NCBI GenBank assembly: GCA_963978905.1
Contig: OZ022259.1
Location: 930,001-994,000 of the forward strand
Direction: 5' to 3'
Length of the DNA stretch: 64,000 nucleotides
DNA from: Trichostrongylus colubriformis
Taxonomy: Eukaryota > Nematoda > Chromadorea > Rhabditida > Trichostrongylidae
Shown: positions 1-14,200 of the stretch, one piece after another
Numbering within the stretch: position 1 is the first letter of the stretch
Layout of the letters: the number at the start of each line of letters is the position of its first letter
Notes under the pieces: model-generated
What the model was told of the DNA's origin: nothing
Databases searched by the model: none
The model's input: only the letters and a program-made list of their open reading frames with translations
Program-made: the position numbers and the translations under genes

Positions 1-2092
1 CGGTGTCTGCTTTGTTTCTTTTTCTCATTTGGCTGATTACGTGTGTGCCCATTCGAGTAAATGTAGCGAACGAATATGCACTTGCTGCACTAGTGGATGA
101 AAAAAAAACTCCAATTGTTATTGTTCCTAAAAGGAAGGAGGAGCCAATGCTTCGACATGTATTCCAGGAAACTCATCATTGATCAGTAGCTTCTCCCCTT
201 GCAAAAAGCTGTCTGAGTGACGGGGCTCTGTGAGTAGACCGTACAAGCACATCTCAAAAAGAAAAGGTCGAAGATCAGGCCTTTCTGAAATGGTGAAAAT
301 ATCATTGCGAAACTCAAACGGGCATGCGGTGTGGTGTAGAGTCGATCGTAGATATTACTTGAACCCGAAAGAAAGGAGCCATCTTCACAAGACTTAGGAA
401 TGAGCTGAGTAGTGAGCATATTCGCTCGAAAAACTGTATGGCTTTTTATGTCAGTGTTGGGATAGACTATTTAGGGCTACAATAAATTAACTTTTGTTGG
501 ATGTCGAAATACCCCATAAAGCACGTAAAATTAGCACAGGAGAGGCACCACAGATCATGTCAGGCTTTGTTGATGCAGTCGATTGATGATGGGCAGGCTT
601 GGAACAGTCTTTAAGTCGTATGACTTGGCATCGTAACATTCTACGTCTGTTTCTCGGCTAGAGTATCGTCAAATCCGCTTCCCTTTTCGGCCGGTCTCTT
701 GATGTCGATTAACTACATTCTATCTATCCGATATCATTAATTGAATGAAATATTATCATGGGGGCACCCATACCAGTTTCATATGAGCGCATCTGATTCA
801 GCTGATGTTGTGAAAGGCTTTCCGACCGAAGTGCCATAACCAATAAATCAGTTTTTGTTTGCGGCGCGGTTCTGCCAAACCATAGTTTAAAGTGAAGTGG
901 AAAAAGACTAAAACATGTGGAAAAAAGCCATCGCCAGTGAAAGGGCAACGATCGGTGTTGAAAAACAGCGCGAATATGAAAGGAATTTACGGACTCTTAA
1001 GTAAACATTGGATAGTGCATAACCACAACCAGCACGGAATAGTTTCATGTTACAGTCACTGGACGATACAGCAGTTTCGCTGAACCCATCACATTAAAAA
1101 GGTGTTGCGTCGCGACACATAAAGCCCGTTCGAGCCATTTACCAATTCCATCCGTTTGTGGTTTGCGGTAATACTGCTGGATTAGATGCATCTGAGATGG
1201 CATTACCAGTGTAGCTTCATTGCGCATCCAACGTCTCTGAAAATAAGGGTGAAGGGTGTGCGGGACGTTCCTTAGGGCTGAAGAATGGTAAACGGCAGTG
1301 TTTGTGGAGGGTGTCGGAGGAGGTTTATTAGTTGAGAACTAATACAGTCGATGCGGCTGTAGAATGTTTCATGGATCGATAGTTGGTGCACGTGGGAGTG
1401 CATTTTGGAAGAAGGTCCAGGAAGCGCCGTTACAATATGAGTGTGTCTCTTTTTATTAAGCAAGGTTTTCTCTTAGGTGTATGATTAATTGTGCATAATC
1501 TACGCTCAACAATGTGCCTAAGGTCTATTTATACCACCATAAATGAGAAGGTGCACCGATTGGCTTTTTTGGAGTACAAAGCCAAGGCTCGTCCATCCAG
1601 CCCTTAATCATAGAAAGACGTCGTGTTACTTTTTTGGAGCAATAGATCCTCGCGTAACTATTACGGTTCCACCCTTTTTGCGCGCCATGATGCTCTACCA
1701 TGACGCCATAACTGTTCGGAAACATGCTGGCCACGCCCACTTAAGCTGTCTATTGGTAGCTGAGCTAAAGGCCTGGTGAGCATGGGTTTGAACGGGTGTA
1801 CCGCCATGGCGCATCGTGGCAGTACAAAAAGGATTCAGTCCGGATATTTACCCGAAGGCTAGTAATCCGAAAGGTTAAGTCGGCTAATCTGACGATCCCA
1901 CCGTAGCCTCGGTGGCTACGGTTGCGATATACGGTTTTGACCAAGATTGTTTGCTTGGATTACTCGACTTGAATGACGTAAATACCGATGCATAATGCCA
2001 GTACTCTTTTTCAATGCTGCTATCTAATTTGATAATTTGTTGATGGTAATTAGTGGTGATTGTTGATGATGTATAATTTTATCTGTTTTTAG
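1..2092. other. Upstream intron or 5' flank, no gene recognised
   Basis: No exon, RNA gene or mobile element could be supported here. Short open frames on both strands resemble no family I know and lack convincing splice sites. A perfect 9-bp hairpin lies at 1900-1922 (CCGTAGCC stem, 5-base loop). Because the first recognised exon starts with a 3' splice site at 2091-2092 in phase 0, this stretch is probably the end of an intron whose upstream exon is outside the window. Confidence 0.5.
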
Positions 2093-2209
2093 GTTTTCGA
2101 GAAGGAATTGGAAACGGTACGTGCACGAGAAGAACTTGAAAAGAAACGTTTAGCGGCTGAAAAAGCGATACGAGTGGAGAAGTTGAAAAGGAAGATTCGA
2201 TCGAAAAAG
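2093..2209 (+). CDS. AUTS2-like gene, exon a (residues 1-39)
   Basis: The exon is preceded by TTTTTAG and followed by GTACGG, and is phase 0 at both ends (39 codons). It encodes a highly charged Glu/Lys/Arg helix rich in EK, RAREELEKKR and KLKRK patterns, probably a coiled coil or single helix. The upstream splice acceptor shows that at least one earlier exon exists outside the window. It could belong to another gene, but its phase and composition fit the next exon. Confidence 0.65.
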
Positions 2210-5200
2210 GTACGGCGCTATGTCGAATTTACCCTCTTCTTATTTACTGTTTTGGTTTGGTACCGCTGTAGTGTTGTGGAACTGTGGAAGAATGATGGAT
2301 CTCCTCAATATTACATTATTCTATCTCATTTTTGATCACGCTCTCGTCAGCAAAACGAGGTGCTCTTGGTCGCAGGGTTTCGCAGCTCGTTAACACATCT
2401 AACCACATTGTTTTGAACCTTTCTTTGGCTTATGGATCTCTTGGAGAGGGTCTCTATCAATAATTTGATTCGATCGTCCGCGAACGTTGATCGCCTACCA
2501 GGGTATACTCGTTCTCGCTCTTCAAGTTCTTGATTTTTCATGAAAACCTTTGCATCCAACGAGGCTTTGAAGAGTAGGAGTAGAGCTGCTGGAGTTAGAG
2601 AATTCGTGGCATTCTCTGAGGTGAAGTCTGAAGAAACTCGCCCGAAATTTTAGCAGCTGTCCCGTTCTTAAAAAGTGCACGCTAGCATGGCTTCAGGTGT
2701 CGAAGAACCTTCGCTATGTCGTAGCTGTGGATTATGTAAAAGGTTGCCCCAGAAATGGAAATGTTTTGACATGATCTTTGAAATGCCACAAGGCCGCCTT
2801 CATACTTTGCGGCACCAGCGCGGCACTAGCTTTGACGACCATTCGGCACCGGCAATTTTGGCACCGTTGCTACATGCCCTATCTATGACGCTCGACCGAA
2901 TCACACTACAGTATGATGATTTTGGCGGGAGCCTGCATATGGCTTGGCGTAGTGCCAATTTTTGGCAAATTGCAAGCGCAAAAGCCAAGATTTGCGCGCG
3001 AATGTGGGCGGAGTGCCAAACTGTGACCAAAGGGTAAGCGCATTAGCAAAGAGTCGCGTGGGCTTTTGCCAAGATCGTTATACTGAGGTATGATTCGGGT
3101 GAGCGTCATAAATAGGGAGTGTCGCAGTAGTGCCGGTTTTGAATGTCGTCGTCAACGCGAGGCCACAAAGTACGAAGGCAGTTCAGCGTGTTCTTCAAGG
3201 TTATAGTGCTGTCATAATAGCATGGGCGTTCGTTTCAGCATTTTTGTGAGTAGATGTTCGATTTATTTCCTTTCTTCATAATTTTTCGACTTCTAGTTTG
3301 GATATTTACTTTTAGCATTGATCCTTTGCTTTAGTCTCATCGATTAATTGATAGTTTGGCTTCGTTATATTTCATTACATTGCCTTTACCTGTAAGTGCA
3401 ATAACAGAATCCACCAATCGATTGCTTCTGGCTGTGTCATTCTGTGCACATTTTCGATAACACTCTAATCATACAGTAGAGATTAATCATATCCTTTTCT
3501 CCTCTGCAGGGCTGTTAGTGCGTGTTTTTCCTTCCTCCGTCCTTGTTATGACGTCTCAACCCGTTCCATCCGTGTCACGATGTCCTGCGCGTCTTGTCGC
3601 AGTTGGCCGGAGTTTTGTGTTACAGAGGTTTTGAATCGTGCTCGAATTCCACCCCGCCTCTTCAGCCGTTGTCGAGTGACCTGATGAAATATCTGTGAAT
3701 CGTTCTGTGCATAAACCGGGAGGGGTCGGGAGAAGAGGCAGATGGGAAGAAATGGTCGTTTTGAAACGAACAGTCGAGGTTACAAGCGACAATCGGTAGG
3801 GAAACCCCCTTATTCAAAAGCGCTACTTTGTGGTCTGTAATAGCATCTCCCGCTCGCTTCGAACTGCAACATCACCTTTACGAGTTGTTCGTTAGAAGAG
3901 ATGTCATTTGTTGTCTCGTAGGATGTATTTCATTCATGATGAAATGAATGAAACAACAAATCACAATAATCAAGTGAAGCAATAAATGGTAAATCAAGAA
4001 AAAGGTAAAGAAAAAGGTGTTGTGATATAAAAAATATTTTGAATTCACACTCGACGTCTTGGCAAGGTGTCGTTTGTGCAATGGGTGCAACCCAACGATT
4101 TGCAAGCGTTACGGTAGCTCTTACCGTAAGCCAAAAATGCCCCCGGTGTCTTCAGCAGCTGGACGATCACTGCAGCTGCTGTGATTCGGTGAAAAGTTCT
4201 GAGAGACGAAGAGCAGTGTGATTTTCGGTGCTTCATTTCCCTTTAGTCAGTGTGATGCGTTGTCGCTGTCGTCATTGTCATGCTGTTTTTTATATTTAAT
4301 CACATCGCCCTTTTGTTTAGTGATGCGTGCGCTACCGCGGCGCATTTCATTCATTTGTGCGCATTATGCGTTCTCTCGTTCCGCCCCGATGTATTTTATA
4401 GGTTGTCGTAGGGCTGCACTTGGCGGTTTTCTGCCGTTCTTTGGGAGCGCTGGTTCGTATCAGAGCTATTCTAGCCCTTGCTCATATTTTCTTGGAACAC
4501 TTCTTATTATACGTTGGCCCCGCATGGATAAGATGGTAATGTTGTATGTGCCGGATCCACGGATAGGATGGTCCTTGCAACTATCGGAAACCTGCAAAGC
4601 CCTGAACCCTTCGTCGAAAGAATTGAGAGGAACATTGTCCTCAGCTATGCATAACCCTGCGTAACCCTACAGAATCCTAGTACTGTGTCCCATTCAGATA
4701 CTGCTGTGTATTAAAGACACCAGGAGAGGTAATTTTGGCTTACGGTAGAACAGACGTAGTGTGGACGAGCTTGAGTGGCCGCCATTGCACAAATCGCCAA
4801 TTTGACGCCTTGGCATGGTGCCCAAAGGAAGATGGTTCTAATATGGATTTGTTTTTTCCTTTTAGTTTTTACTTTGTTCTTTATTATATTGTTTCTAGAT
4901 GTACTTACGGGTCAAGTAAAGTCGGGGGAGTGGGGGGGGGGGGGGGAGACGCAAAATTTTCACTCACGTCAAAGCTTCTTTCCCTTCCTAGGGTTAGGCT
5001 AAAGCAGATGAGACCTATGCTTTGACAGATGCTTTTTAATGTGGGAGGAGGGGATATCAATTTTAGCCTAAGCCTAGTAAGGGAAAGGAGCTTCGACGTC
5101 GACGCAAAGTTGCGTCTCCCTCCCCCCCCCCCCCCCCCCCCGAATTTATTTGACCCTTCTGAGATTTTCAGGTATAGAAATGCACAATTAAGAAGATCCA

Positions 5201-8200
5201 TAAGTAAACAAGTAAAATATGTCGCTAGAAAACAGTAAAGAGGAACTAATTCAAAAATAAGGTTACATTAGGCCGAAGACAAGCTTTAAATTGAACGAAG
5301 CGTGGCTCGGTCACGGAAGCTTGCAGTTCGGACGGAAGCGCGCCCTGGGGGCAAATAGCACCCTGTGACGCGTTTTTCAACGCCGGTTTCGTTACACATT
5401 TTGTATCTACCGAACCTATATGTTTGTTTTCAGACGCCATTGTTTTTGTAAACGTTATTCCGCCCTTGCCCCCCTCCCGGTGCCTTTAACTGTGACTCTG
5501 ATTATTTGGATTGAAGACTAGGCTTTTCTAGGTACTGCAAGCCTGGAACGGTCCTCCTGTATATTGTGTGCTCGGCCGAGGGTCAGCGTAGGGGAAAGGG
5601 ACTGATCGGATTTCATCCTAGGCGAAGTACGCGGTGTGCACAGTTATCGGAAGTAAAATTGTTGTACTTAGAACCATGTAACAGTGTAGATCATTCCCTA
5701 TGGCAATTCAGTCTCTTCCTTTTATCAGGCAGCCGTGACCTATTGGTAGGAATTTTGCTCATCGCGATACAATTTTTTAATGGCTGGGTTGGAAATGAGC
5801 TTAACCACAGTTTTCAGCTGATGTTGATTCTCAACCAAACGCGGGAACGAATTCAGGCAGCTTCTCCAGAGATTTGGATGTATTGATGTTATTATATCCT
5901 CATTTTGTGCAAAATGTACGGTTCGGAAAGGATTTGGGCTTCAAAATCCATAATTTCATGATGGATGTAAAAATGGCAGGAATTCGGTGCGTTGAAGTTG
6001 TATGTATAGCAAACCTGGTGTCGCGTTATTCGCTCTTGCCTTTTTGAATCCCGTGGGAAATTATTCATGTGTCCTTAGGAATTGACGTTTCCGTTCCGTG
6101 TACGCTCCTTGGAGTGATGGGCTGGAAGTTCTTTTTTTTTTTTGAAAAACAGCAAATCAGAATTGTTTGTGAATGTCACTAGTATTGCTGTCCTATACAA
6201 TGTGAAAAGTGCAAGTGAGGAAGTTATTGGAACACGTGGCAATCGGCCAGCGTCGGGGCGTGTCGCAGCAACAGCTGTGCCTGTTTTTGTTCTGAAAATC
6301 TTTTTGCAAACATTTGCTATGGGAGCATGATCATTTCTCACCGAACCCGTGTTGACCAGCAAGGTAAAGCTCTTACGGGAAGCTTGATCATAGCTCTGTA
6401 GCTTTTCCTGTTTAGTTTTGCGGCTTTTCTGATCGGCTGGTTATGACTGTATCGATCCAAAACGGAAAGCGACCCGGGTAGCCGCTTTTTTGGATGGGTC
6501 TTGTCATCGAAGCATAAGGTTCGCGGCGGTAATCGATTTCTTCATGTTCGTCAAGCATTCCATGACGGGAGAATTTAGGACAGATGGGCGAACCCGTGCA
6601 TTAGTTTGCAGAAACCAATCCTGCTAAGCACTCATGTCCCGTTTTACTTCGGAATGAAAACAGACGTATGGTCGCCCGGAGCCATTGGAGATAAGGGACC
6701 ATCCTAGGGTACGATTAGCACTAGGGAAGTAGAGTAGGGAAGGCTGTTATGTCGGGTAGATTATCGCAGTGCAACCCTCCTATTAAACTTTGCTCGTTCT
6801 ACATATCACTGGCAGTTCTGTCTGCCTTCCTCTTTTCTTAACTGATAATATTAGTTGACTTGTGACTTTCTGTTGTATAGCTTCAACTGAGATTTCGCAA
6901 TTCACGATTACTCAGTAGTGTGTAAATGTGCGAGCCCCTCGTACCATTTTTTTCTATCGCATCGCTGATGAGAGTTCCGGCGATTGTTTGCTCGTCAGAC
7001 TACGAGTGTCTGTTTTTTGGGGATTGTTATATATTAGTCGACGTTTCGCTTAAACTCTTCCTCGTTGTTCGGGAAGTAGGATTGGCAGGCTATGGCTGGA
7101 TCACAAGATGTTTTTAGAGCGACTGCTACATGCAGCTCTAGCTAGCCGTACTTCAAAATAATCAAATCAAGCTGTCCTTGTCAGGACGCCGAAAAGTTGA
7201 TTCTCGTCACTTTTTTTACTCTTATCCTCGTCTTTTAGTGCTATGAGGGAATATCCCCGCAAGCAAATGACATTTTTGTAAGCAGATTTTCAAATTTCCT
7301 TTTCTTAAAGGCACCGGGAGGGGGGCAAGGGCGGAATAACGTTTACAAAAACAATGGCGTCTGAAAACAAATATATGGGTTCGGTAGATACAATGTGTAA
7401 CGAAACCGGCGTTGAAAAACGCGCCATAGGGCGCTATTTGCCCCCAGGGCGCGCTTCCGTCCGAACTGCAAGCTTCCATGGCCGAACCACGCTTCGTTCA
7501 TTTCAAAGCTTGTCTTCGGCCTGATGTAACCTTATTTTTGAATTATTTCCTCTTAAGACTGTTTTCTAGTGACATATTTTACTTGTTTACTTATGGATCT
7601 TCTTAATTGTGCATTTCTATACCTGAAAATCTCAGAAGGGTCAAATAAAGTCGGGGAGGGGGGGGGGGGGAGACGCAACTTTGCGTCGACGTCGAAGCTC
7701 CTTTCCCTTACTAGGCTTAGGCTAAAATTGATATCCCCTCCTTCCACATTAAAAAGCATCTGTCAAAGCATAGGTCTCATATGTTTAGCCTAACCCTAGG
7801 ACGGGAAATAAGCTTTGACGTGGGTGAAAATTTTGCGTCTCCCCCCCCCCCCCCCCCCCACTCCCCCGACTTTATTTGACCCGTAAGTACACCTAGAAAC
7901 AATATAATAAAGAACAAAGGAAAAACTAAAAGGAAAGAACAAATTTATAATAGAACCATCTTCATTTGGCACCATGCCAAAGCGTCAAATTGGCAAGTTT
8001 GTGCAATGGCGGCCACTCAAACTCGTCCACACTACGTCTGTTCTACAGTAAGCCAAAATTACCCCTTCCTGGTGTCTTTAAACAGCTGTGGCATAACCTT
8101 TCAGGTTTCTTCTTGTGAGGCCTAATTTTTTTCGCTAAATGTGATTTACACAGAATTTTTGAAAAATATTTGCTCTAAAGGATACTCTCAGATCTGCTCG

Positions 8201-11200
8201 GTAACATTTCTAGTAAGTATTGAGCACGATTCCTTGTGGGAGAGCAGGGGTTGATACAGGAAGAATGGATGTGTTCGGGTAAGTGATCGCGTTGATCCTA
8301 AGGTCTGTGAGTATATTATTCACAAACAGAGCACGTCATCCCGGTTTTATTTTCATTGCTACCAGTTCCAAGTGTCGCGTTGTTTTCTTAAAGTAATCGT
8401 CCTCGTAAATTGTATGATCTAATTCCTTTCAAAATCACTGAACTAGATGAAGTACACGAAAAAAAAAAACACGAAAAGAGCCGGAAAAGCCTTTGGTTCC
8501 AGAGCAGAAATCGGCGTCCCTGACCACATGATCGTTGCCTCTTTGCTCCCTAAGAGCCATCGTGGCCGTGCTCCACCCGACGCCGTTGTCAGCCGTCATT
8601 TTGAGGAGCTCTATCTTAGCCGAGCCAAATTCTTGTTTTTTTTTTCGCGTGAAACTATTGGGTTGAGGAATAAGTCCCCGCGGTTTTTTTAAACCCCGTT
8701 TTTCACATTGTCCCCTCTACCTTTCGGCGGAGCCTATACATGTTTTCGATAGAGCTTTTTTTGCTCTATAAAATGCTCGCATCTGTTTTTCGATACCATC
8801 GACTATCAAACATTTATGAGGTTTGGAAGTAAAGTACGCTGAGGGCAAAAAATTGGCACTTGCGCACCTCATCTTTCTCGTCTGCCATCGAGATTAAAAA
8901 ATGTATGCGTATAAGTTTCGATAGAGCTTTTTCAGCTCTACAGAATGGTATCACTTTTTATTCGGATCGCTCAACTTTTCGCTCTTTTTAAGACTTACAA
9001 ATGCAGTACTCGCAAAAGTGTGCACTTTCGTTATCTTCTCTTTCTCGCCTACCATCGGGATTGGATAGGATGTACATATATGCATTCGATAGAGCTTTCC
9101 TTGCTCTACAAGACGATACCTTTTTACTTTTGTATCTTCTCATATTTTAGCATTTAGGAATAAGTATCTACCTGTTTTTCAACTTGAAATTGCGTTATGA
9201 AAGTAAATTTTTTGGCGGGTTGTTTCATATCGTTCGATAGAGCTCTTTTCGCTCTACAAGGTAGTATTTACGATTTTCGCTCGAACTAATTTTTGTCATT
9301 TTTCAGATCATTTTAAAGTCGACGAAATCGAGCATTTTTGACACATCTTGTCGAAAAGGCTCGATATCGTCGACTTTCAAATGATCTAAAAAATGACAAA
9401 AATCAGTTCGAGCAAAAATCTTAAATACTACCTTGTAGAGCGAAAAGAGCTCTATCGAACGATATGAAACAACCCGCCAAAAAAATTTACTTTCATAACG
9501 CAATTTCAAGTTGAAAAACAGGTAGATACTTATTCCTAAATGCTAAAATATGAGAAGATACAAAAGTAAAAAGGTATCGTCTTGTAGAGCAAGGAAAGCT
9601 CTATCGAATGCATATATGTACATCCTATCCAATCCCGATGGTAGGCGAGAAAGAGAAGATAACGAAAGTGCACACTTTTGCGAGTACTGCATTTGTAAGT
9701 CTTAAAAAGAGCAAAAAGTTGAGCGATCCGAATAAAAAGTGGTACCATTCTGTAGAGCTGAAAAAGCTCTATCGAAACTTATACGCATACATTTTTTAAT
9801 CTCGATGGCAGACGAGAAAGATGAGGTGCGCAAGTGCCAATCTTTTGCCCTCAGCGTACTTTACTTCCAAACCTCATAAATATTTGATAGTCGAGGTTAT
9901 CGAAAAACGGATACGAGCCTTTTGTAGAGCAAAAAAAGCTCTATCGAAAACATGTATAGGCTCCGCCGAAAGATAGAGGGAACAATGTGAAAAACGGGGT
10001 TTAAAAAAACCGCGGGGACTTATTCCTCAGCCCAATACATGTTGCCTGAAGTAAGCAAGTGAAATTATAGAGGGAAACAGAAGAGCTTAAAATTCTGTAG
10101 ACGATCCCCTCAAGAAAGGCGCTTGAGAAATAAACAGGGCACTCAGTTTGAAGCGATCTGTCGTTACCGTGCACTAGTGCTCGCCACCCTCATACGAAAG
10201 AAGTGGAAGAAAATGGGGATCGAGCCTGATGTGTCACTGTACCTTAACCCTGATCCATGGGTTCACGTGTCAAAGGGTCTGGGCCGAGTGTACGGAGCGA
10301 AGTCACAGAAGTTGCAATTAAAAAAAGTTCCTGCAGGTCTCAGCCAGGAAGGAATGCTTGGAAAAAACGTTGGTTGGGTGAAGGTATCGCGGGAAGTTTG
10401 AAAAACTTAATGATCCTGCTGTATCTCGTCGCATGTACGTGTCTCCAGTGTCATCCAGAGTTAGGTGACGGGCAGAATCAAAAGGTTCAGTGCTTGTTGA
10501 GAAGATTGTCTGAAGTTTGTGGCATAACATTAATGAGATCCGGTAGAGCATCAATGACAAAAACAGAATGCCTTATGTGCTCAAACCCAGACCGAAATCC
10601 TTCTCTTATACATTGCTTTTAACTTATCACCTTACCCATCATCGTTGAAGTGTAGTGCGTAAGCGGATCAATAGTCTCGTTATCAAGCACGGATAGCACG
10701 TGAACTGAAGTTTCTTGCGCTCATGGTGATCTGACTATCGGTGTAACGATAAGCTGCCCCCAAAATGCCCCCTCCCCTTCAGAGGCGCTCGTCTTTGTCT
10801 CACTTTTGCTTTCGGCGCGTCGAGCGTCTTAGCGACCCCTTTTTGTCTGGACTCCGTTTGTCGATTATGTCGTCGCCGTTTATCGCATTGCGAAAGCTTT
10901 TGACTTCGTTCGAAATTTAGTGGTACGGTCCGCGAAACCAATTTCGTTCCTACCGATTCACTACTGTTGGCTGTTTAATCGCGTTGCCCTTCGAGTGGTT
11001 TTGTCTAATTCTGAAAATGGTTGCGGTATTTTGATGTGATTTCAGCCAACGTCGAAATTCTTGCATCTGTGATTGATTCTTGGTTGGTCTGAATGTGTCG
11101 CTCCTATCAATTATCTCGACTCACTTGTACCACATACATTTTTTTTTACAACACAGGAATCCCTCGATTAGAAAAAAGATGCGGAAATGCTGAGGTGAAC

Positions 11201-14200
11201 TATGAGGGAATATTTTGAACATAAAGCATTGGGATAATGTTGCTGAGGGAAGGCTCTGCCTAACACAAGGTCCTATTTTTATGGTAGTCATTAATATTCG
11301 GTTAGAATAAACGTGTATTTTTATGGATGATTTTAAAATAGCAATTTCTCGGCTCGACAAACGCATAAAGAAAGGTTTGTCACTGATCAGACTTCACTGT
11401 CACAAAGACTTGAATGCGTTTTCGCTCTGGACGTGACTTTTGGTGATGTGATCATATGGTCATCAGATGCGTCTGTGCATTATAAAATTCGTGGGCATCC
11501 TGAATGGGATTCGTTCCTACAGACACCCTGAAATCACACCTCGCGATAATTCGGTTGATTTTTGCCGTCTGGCAGATCCTCGGGTAACTAAACTCTTCGA
11601 GGAGCGCATTTTTTGTCTTCCCCGGTGTGCTGTTAACGCGCTACAAGCGCTCGAACTCATGCTAACCACGTACAGATGGCTTAGGTGTGATAGGGATTGG
11701 TCGGGTAGAGTACCTTTCCATTGCACCGAAGCAGCTTGGCAAAGGTGAACTTCAACTACTTATTCTAGCATCTAATACCACAAGAAGGTAGGTCGACCAA
11801 TTGGCTGTTGCTGGGCCGGTCTTCTCTCTCTCCGTCATGGCAATTTCGCATGTTAAGGTATCTCATGGACGGTCACGGTTCCAACATACAGACCTTCGGC
11901 TAATCCTTTCAAAACCAGTACTTTTCTACCAGCGTCTTTTTGCTCCCCCCCCCTTTCCCGTTCCCTCTCCACATGAAAATCTCTGCTGATGCCTTTTGGT
12001 TTCATGCTTCGGTTTAACCACATATGGATTAAGAAGAGCAATTAGTGAAAGCTGTACCAAATGAGTGTCGGCATAGAAGGCTTCTGACGTAGTCGAACCT
12101 TAAGGCTCTTGAGTTTCAGAAGGCAAGCTGTATTGTCATCTTTCTTTAGTTCTCTTTCATGTTTTCTATTCATTATGGTGGACCTCATTTTATGTCTTTG
12201 GAGTCAGTTTGGTTCGTGAAACACCTGGCCCCCTTGGGATGCTGTGAGTTTTGACGCTTTCCCAAAGCGCACTGTTTGCATTACACTGTCCTGTGTACAC
12301 AGTGTAATGTGTGGTGATGAAAAACACGCTTCAATGGGATCTCTGAAATACCATCTGGCCGTGACTGGTCCGGGAAGAGTTCGCTCACGTCGGTCAAAAG
12401 AGCAGATGAGAGCGAAGTGCATTTTTGCAGTCGGTAAGGGTTGATGGAAGTGACGTTGAGGAGTCAGGGAGTTGTCAGATGCAGAGCCACTGGGAGGTGA
12501 CGACTGTTAGCGTCCTTGGTGGTGTCAGCCGGCGACGCGATTGTGGTGCTGATGATGGACGAAGTGCAACGGCGGCGATGTATGTGTGCGGGAAGAAAGA
12601 ACGAGCGATGGAATGCCACTTAGCTGTTATTGAGTTTCTTTCATTGTCGCATCATATAGGGAATGTGATCGATCATTCCAAGAACGAACAAGCAGTTCTA
12701 TACGTGGCAGCCATCGTCGGCAATGGCTAAAGAATAATAGCCCGATATGGAAGTGATAACGGAATTTCCAAGGTTACATCGATTGACGATTAGGGCTGAA
12801 AATGTGTAGCCAAGGTTCCATTGCTCTTCGACGGAACGAAGACGGTGCAACCATTCATCAAAAAATTCAGTTAGTTCTGGTAACTTCAGCGAAATCGTGG
12901 ATTCATTTTCGGACGAGAAAAGGGTGAAGCACAATCAAATTTTACTCGCATCTATTCTGGTACATATTTCTGCAACGCCAGCGACTGATCCCAGTAAATA
13001 CGTCGTATATTCGAACTGTGTCCATATACAATACATATATTTGAAACATTCGAACGCAAGAAATAATACGGAACGGACCTTATGAATGACTGATAGGTAA
13101 GGAAAAGAAAAATTAGGAAAAACCTTCATTTTGACATAATTGTGGCTGGGTTACAGAATGAATATCAATACCTGTGTCGTAATCGACACTTATTACAATA
13201 GCGATGATAAACTCAGCAATTCCGACAATGAAAACCCGTTATTCAAATAACCATAGTTGGAATCAAAACGTGCAAATTTGGATTACGAGTTTCTATTGTC
13301 GCAGTGTATTTATTTTTATCTATGCATTCGCTGGCACAGTTGTGGTTGAAATGATAAGTTATCAGATCACTGTACAAGCAGATAGTGGGATATTCATCCT
13401 GTACCCTATTCATGAAGTGTGATCCGGATCATCCCGGTTCCTCTGAATGTTTTAATCATATGCGTCCACAGTACGACTAAACGGAGCGTTCGGTAGGATT
13501 AGTAGAGAGCGTCACGGAAATGTGTACAGAATAGGTGTGGATAGAATTTCGGCGAACTTTGTTTTTCATTAGTTTCCTTGCTGTGACGGATTCTCAATTG
13601 TTTTTGCTCATTGCAGATTCGTACATAGTGCTTTTGCGTATGTAGCCTTATGGCGAAATTTCGCTTTTTGGCGTCTCATTCGCGGCGCATCAGCACGACT
13701 TGCCGCAGTTGGTTGGACTTCTGCTCAAGACGCAATGGGAAACCACGGGGGCCTTTAAAGAAATAGCTGTTTCCCATGATTGCTGTAAACGTCCGCCTTT
13801 CTGTTAATTCGATTGCAAGTTTATTTATATTTCCTCTGAATGCTCGTACGTATCTTATGAAGCTTTAAAGCGTGTAGCATAAAATTTAAAGCGAGTGTAC
13901 GCGATGCACCCAATCACACGCAAAGAAATTAACTCGCACTCGCCGCGCGCGGCTGCAGGAAACTTTTATAAGGCTATACACACGCATTTTTCCCTTCCAA
14001 AGAATGACGTTGCTCATTTTTTTTCTTATCGGAGTGGGCGAGGTACTGGCTGTTAGGACATTTATGATCGATCGTAAACTTGGCAATAGTTCAGTCTGCG
14101 TCGACGCATGTATTGCTTGATATTGTTGGAAGAAAATTCATACTTCCTGAAAGATGTAGCTTCATCCGTGAGCTCCTTTTCAACTACAAATCCACATTTG

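Noticed and set aside
1900..1922. Perfect 9-bp hairpin as a terminator
   Set aside because: Rho-independent terminators do not apply to a nematode gene, and there is no T-run; probably a chance or MITE-derived hairpin.
4218..4664. 148-codon open frame
   Set aside because: No family resemblance and intron-like composition; adjacent to a repeat.
8945..9748. Two nearly identical 70-residue proteins on opposite strands (8945-9157 and 9536-9748)
   Set aside because: They are mirror images produced by the palindromic element, not genes. The same applies to 5029-5238 and 7553-7759 in the TTAA element.
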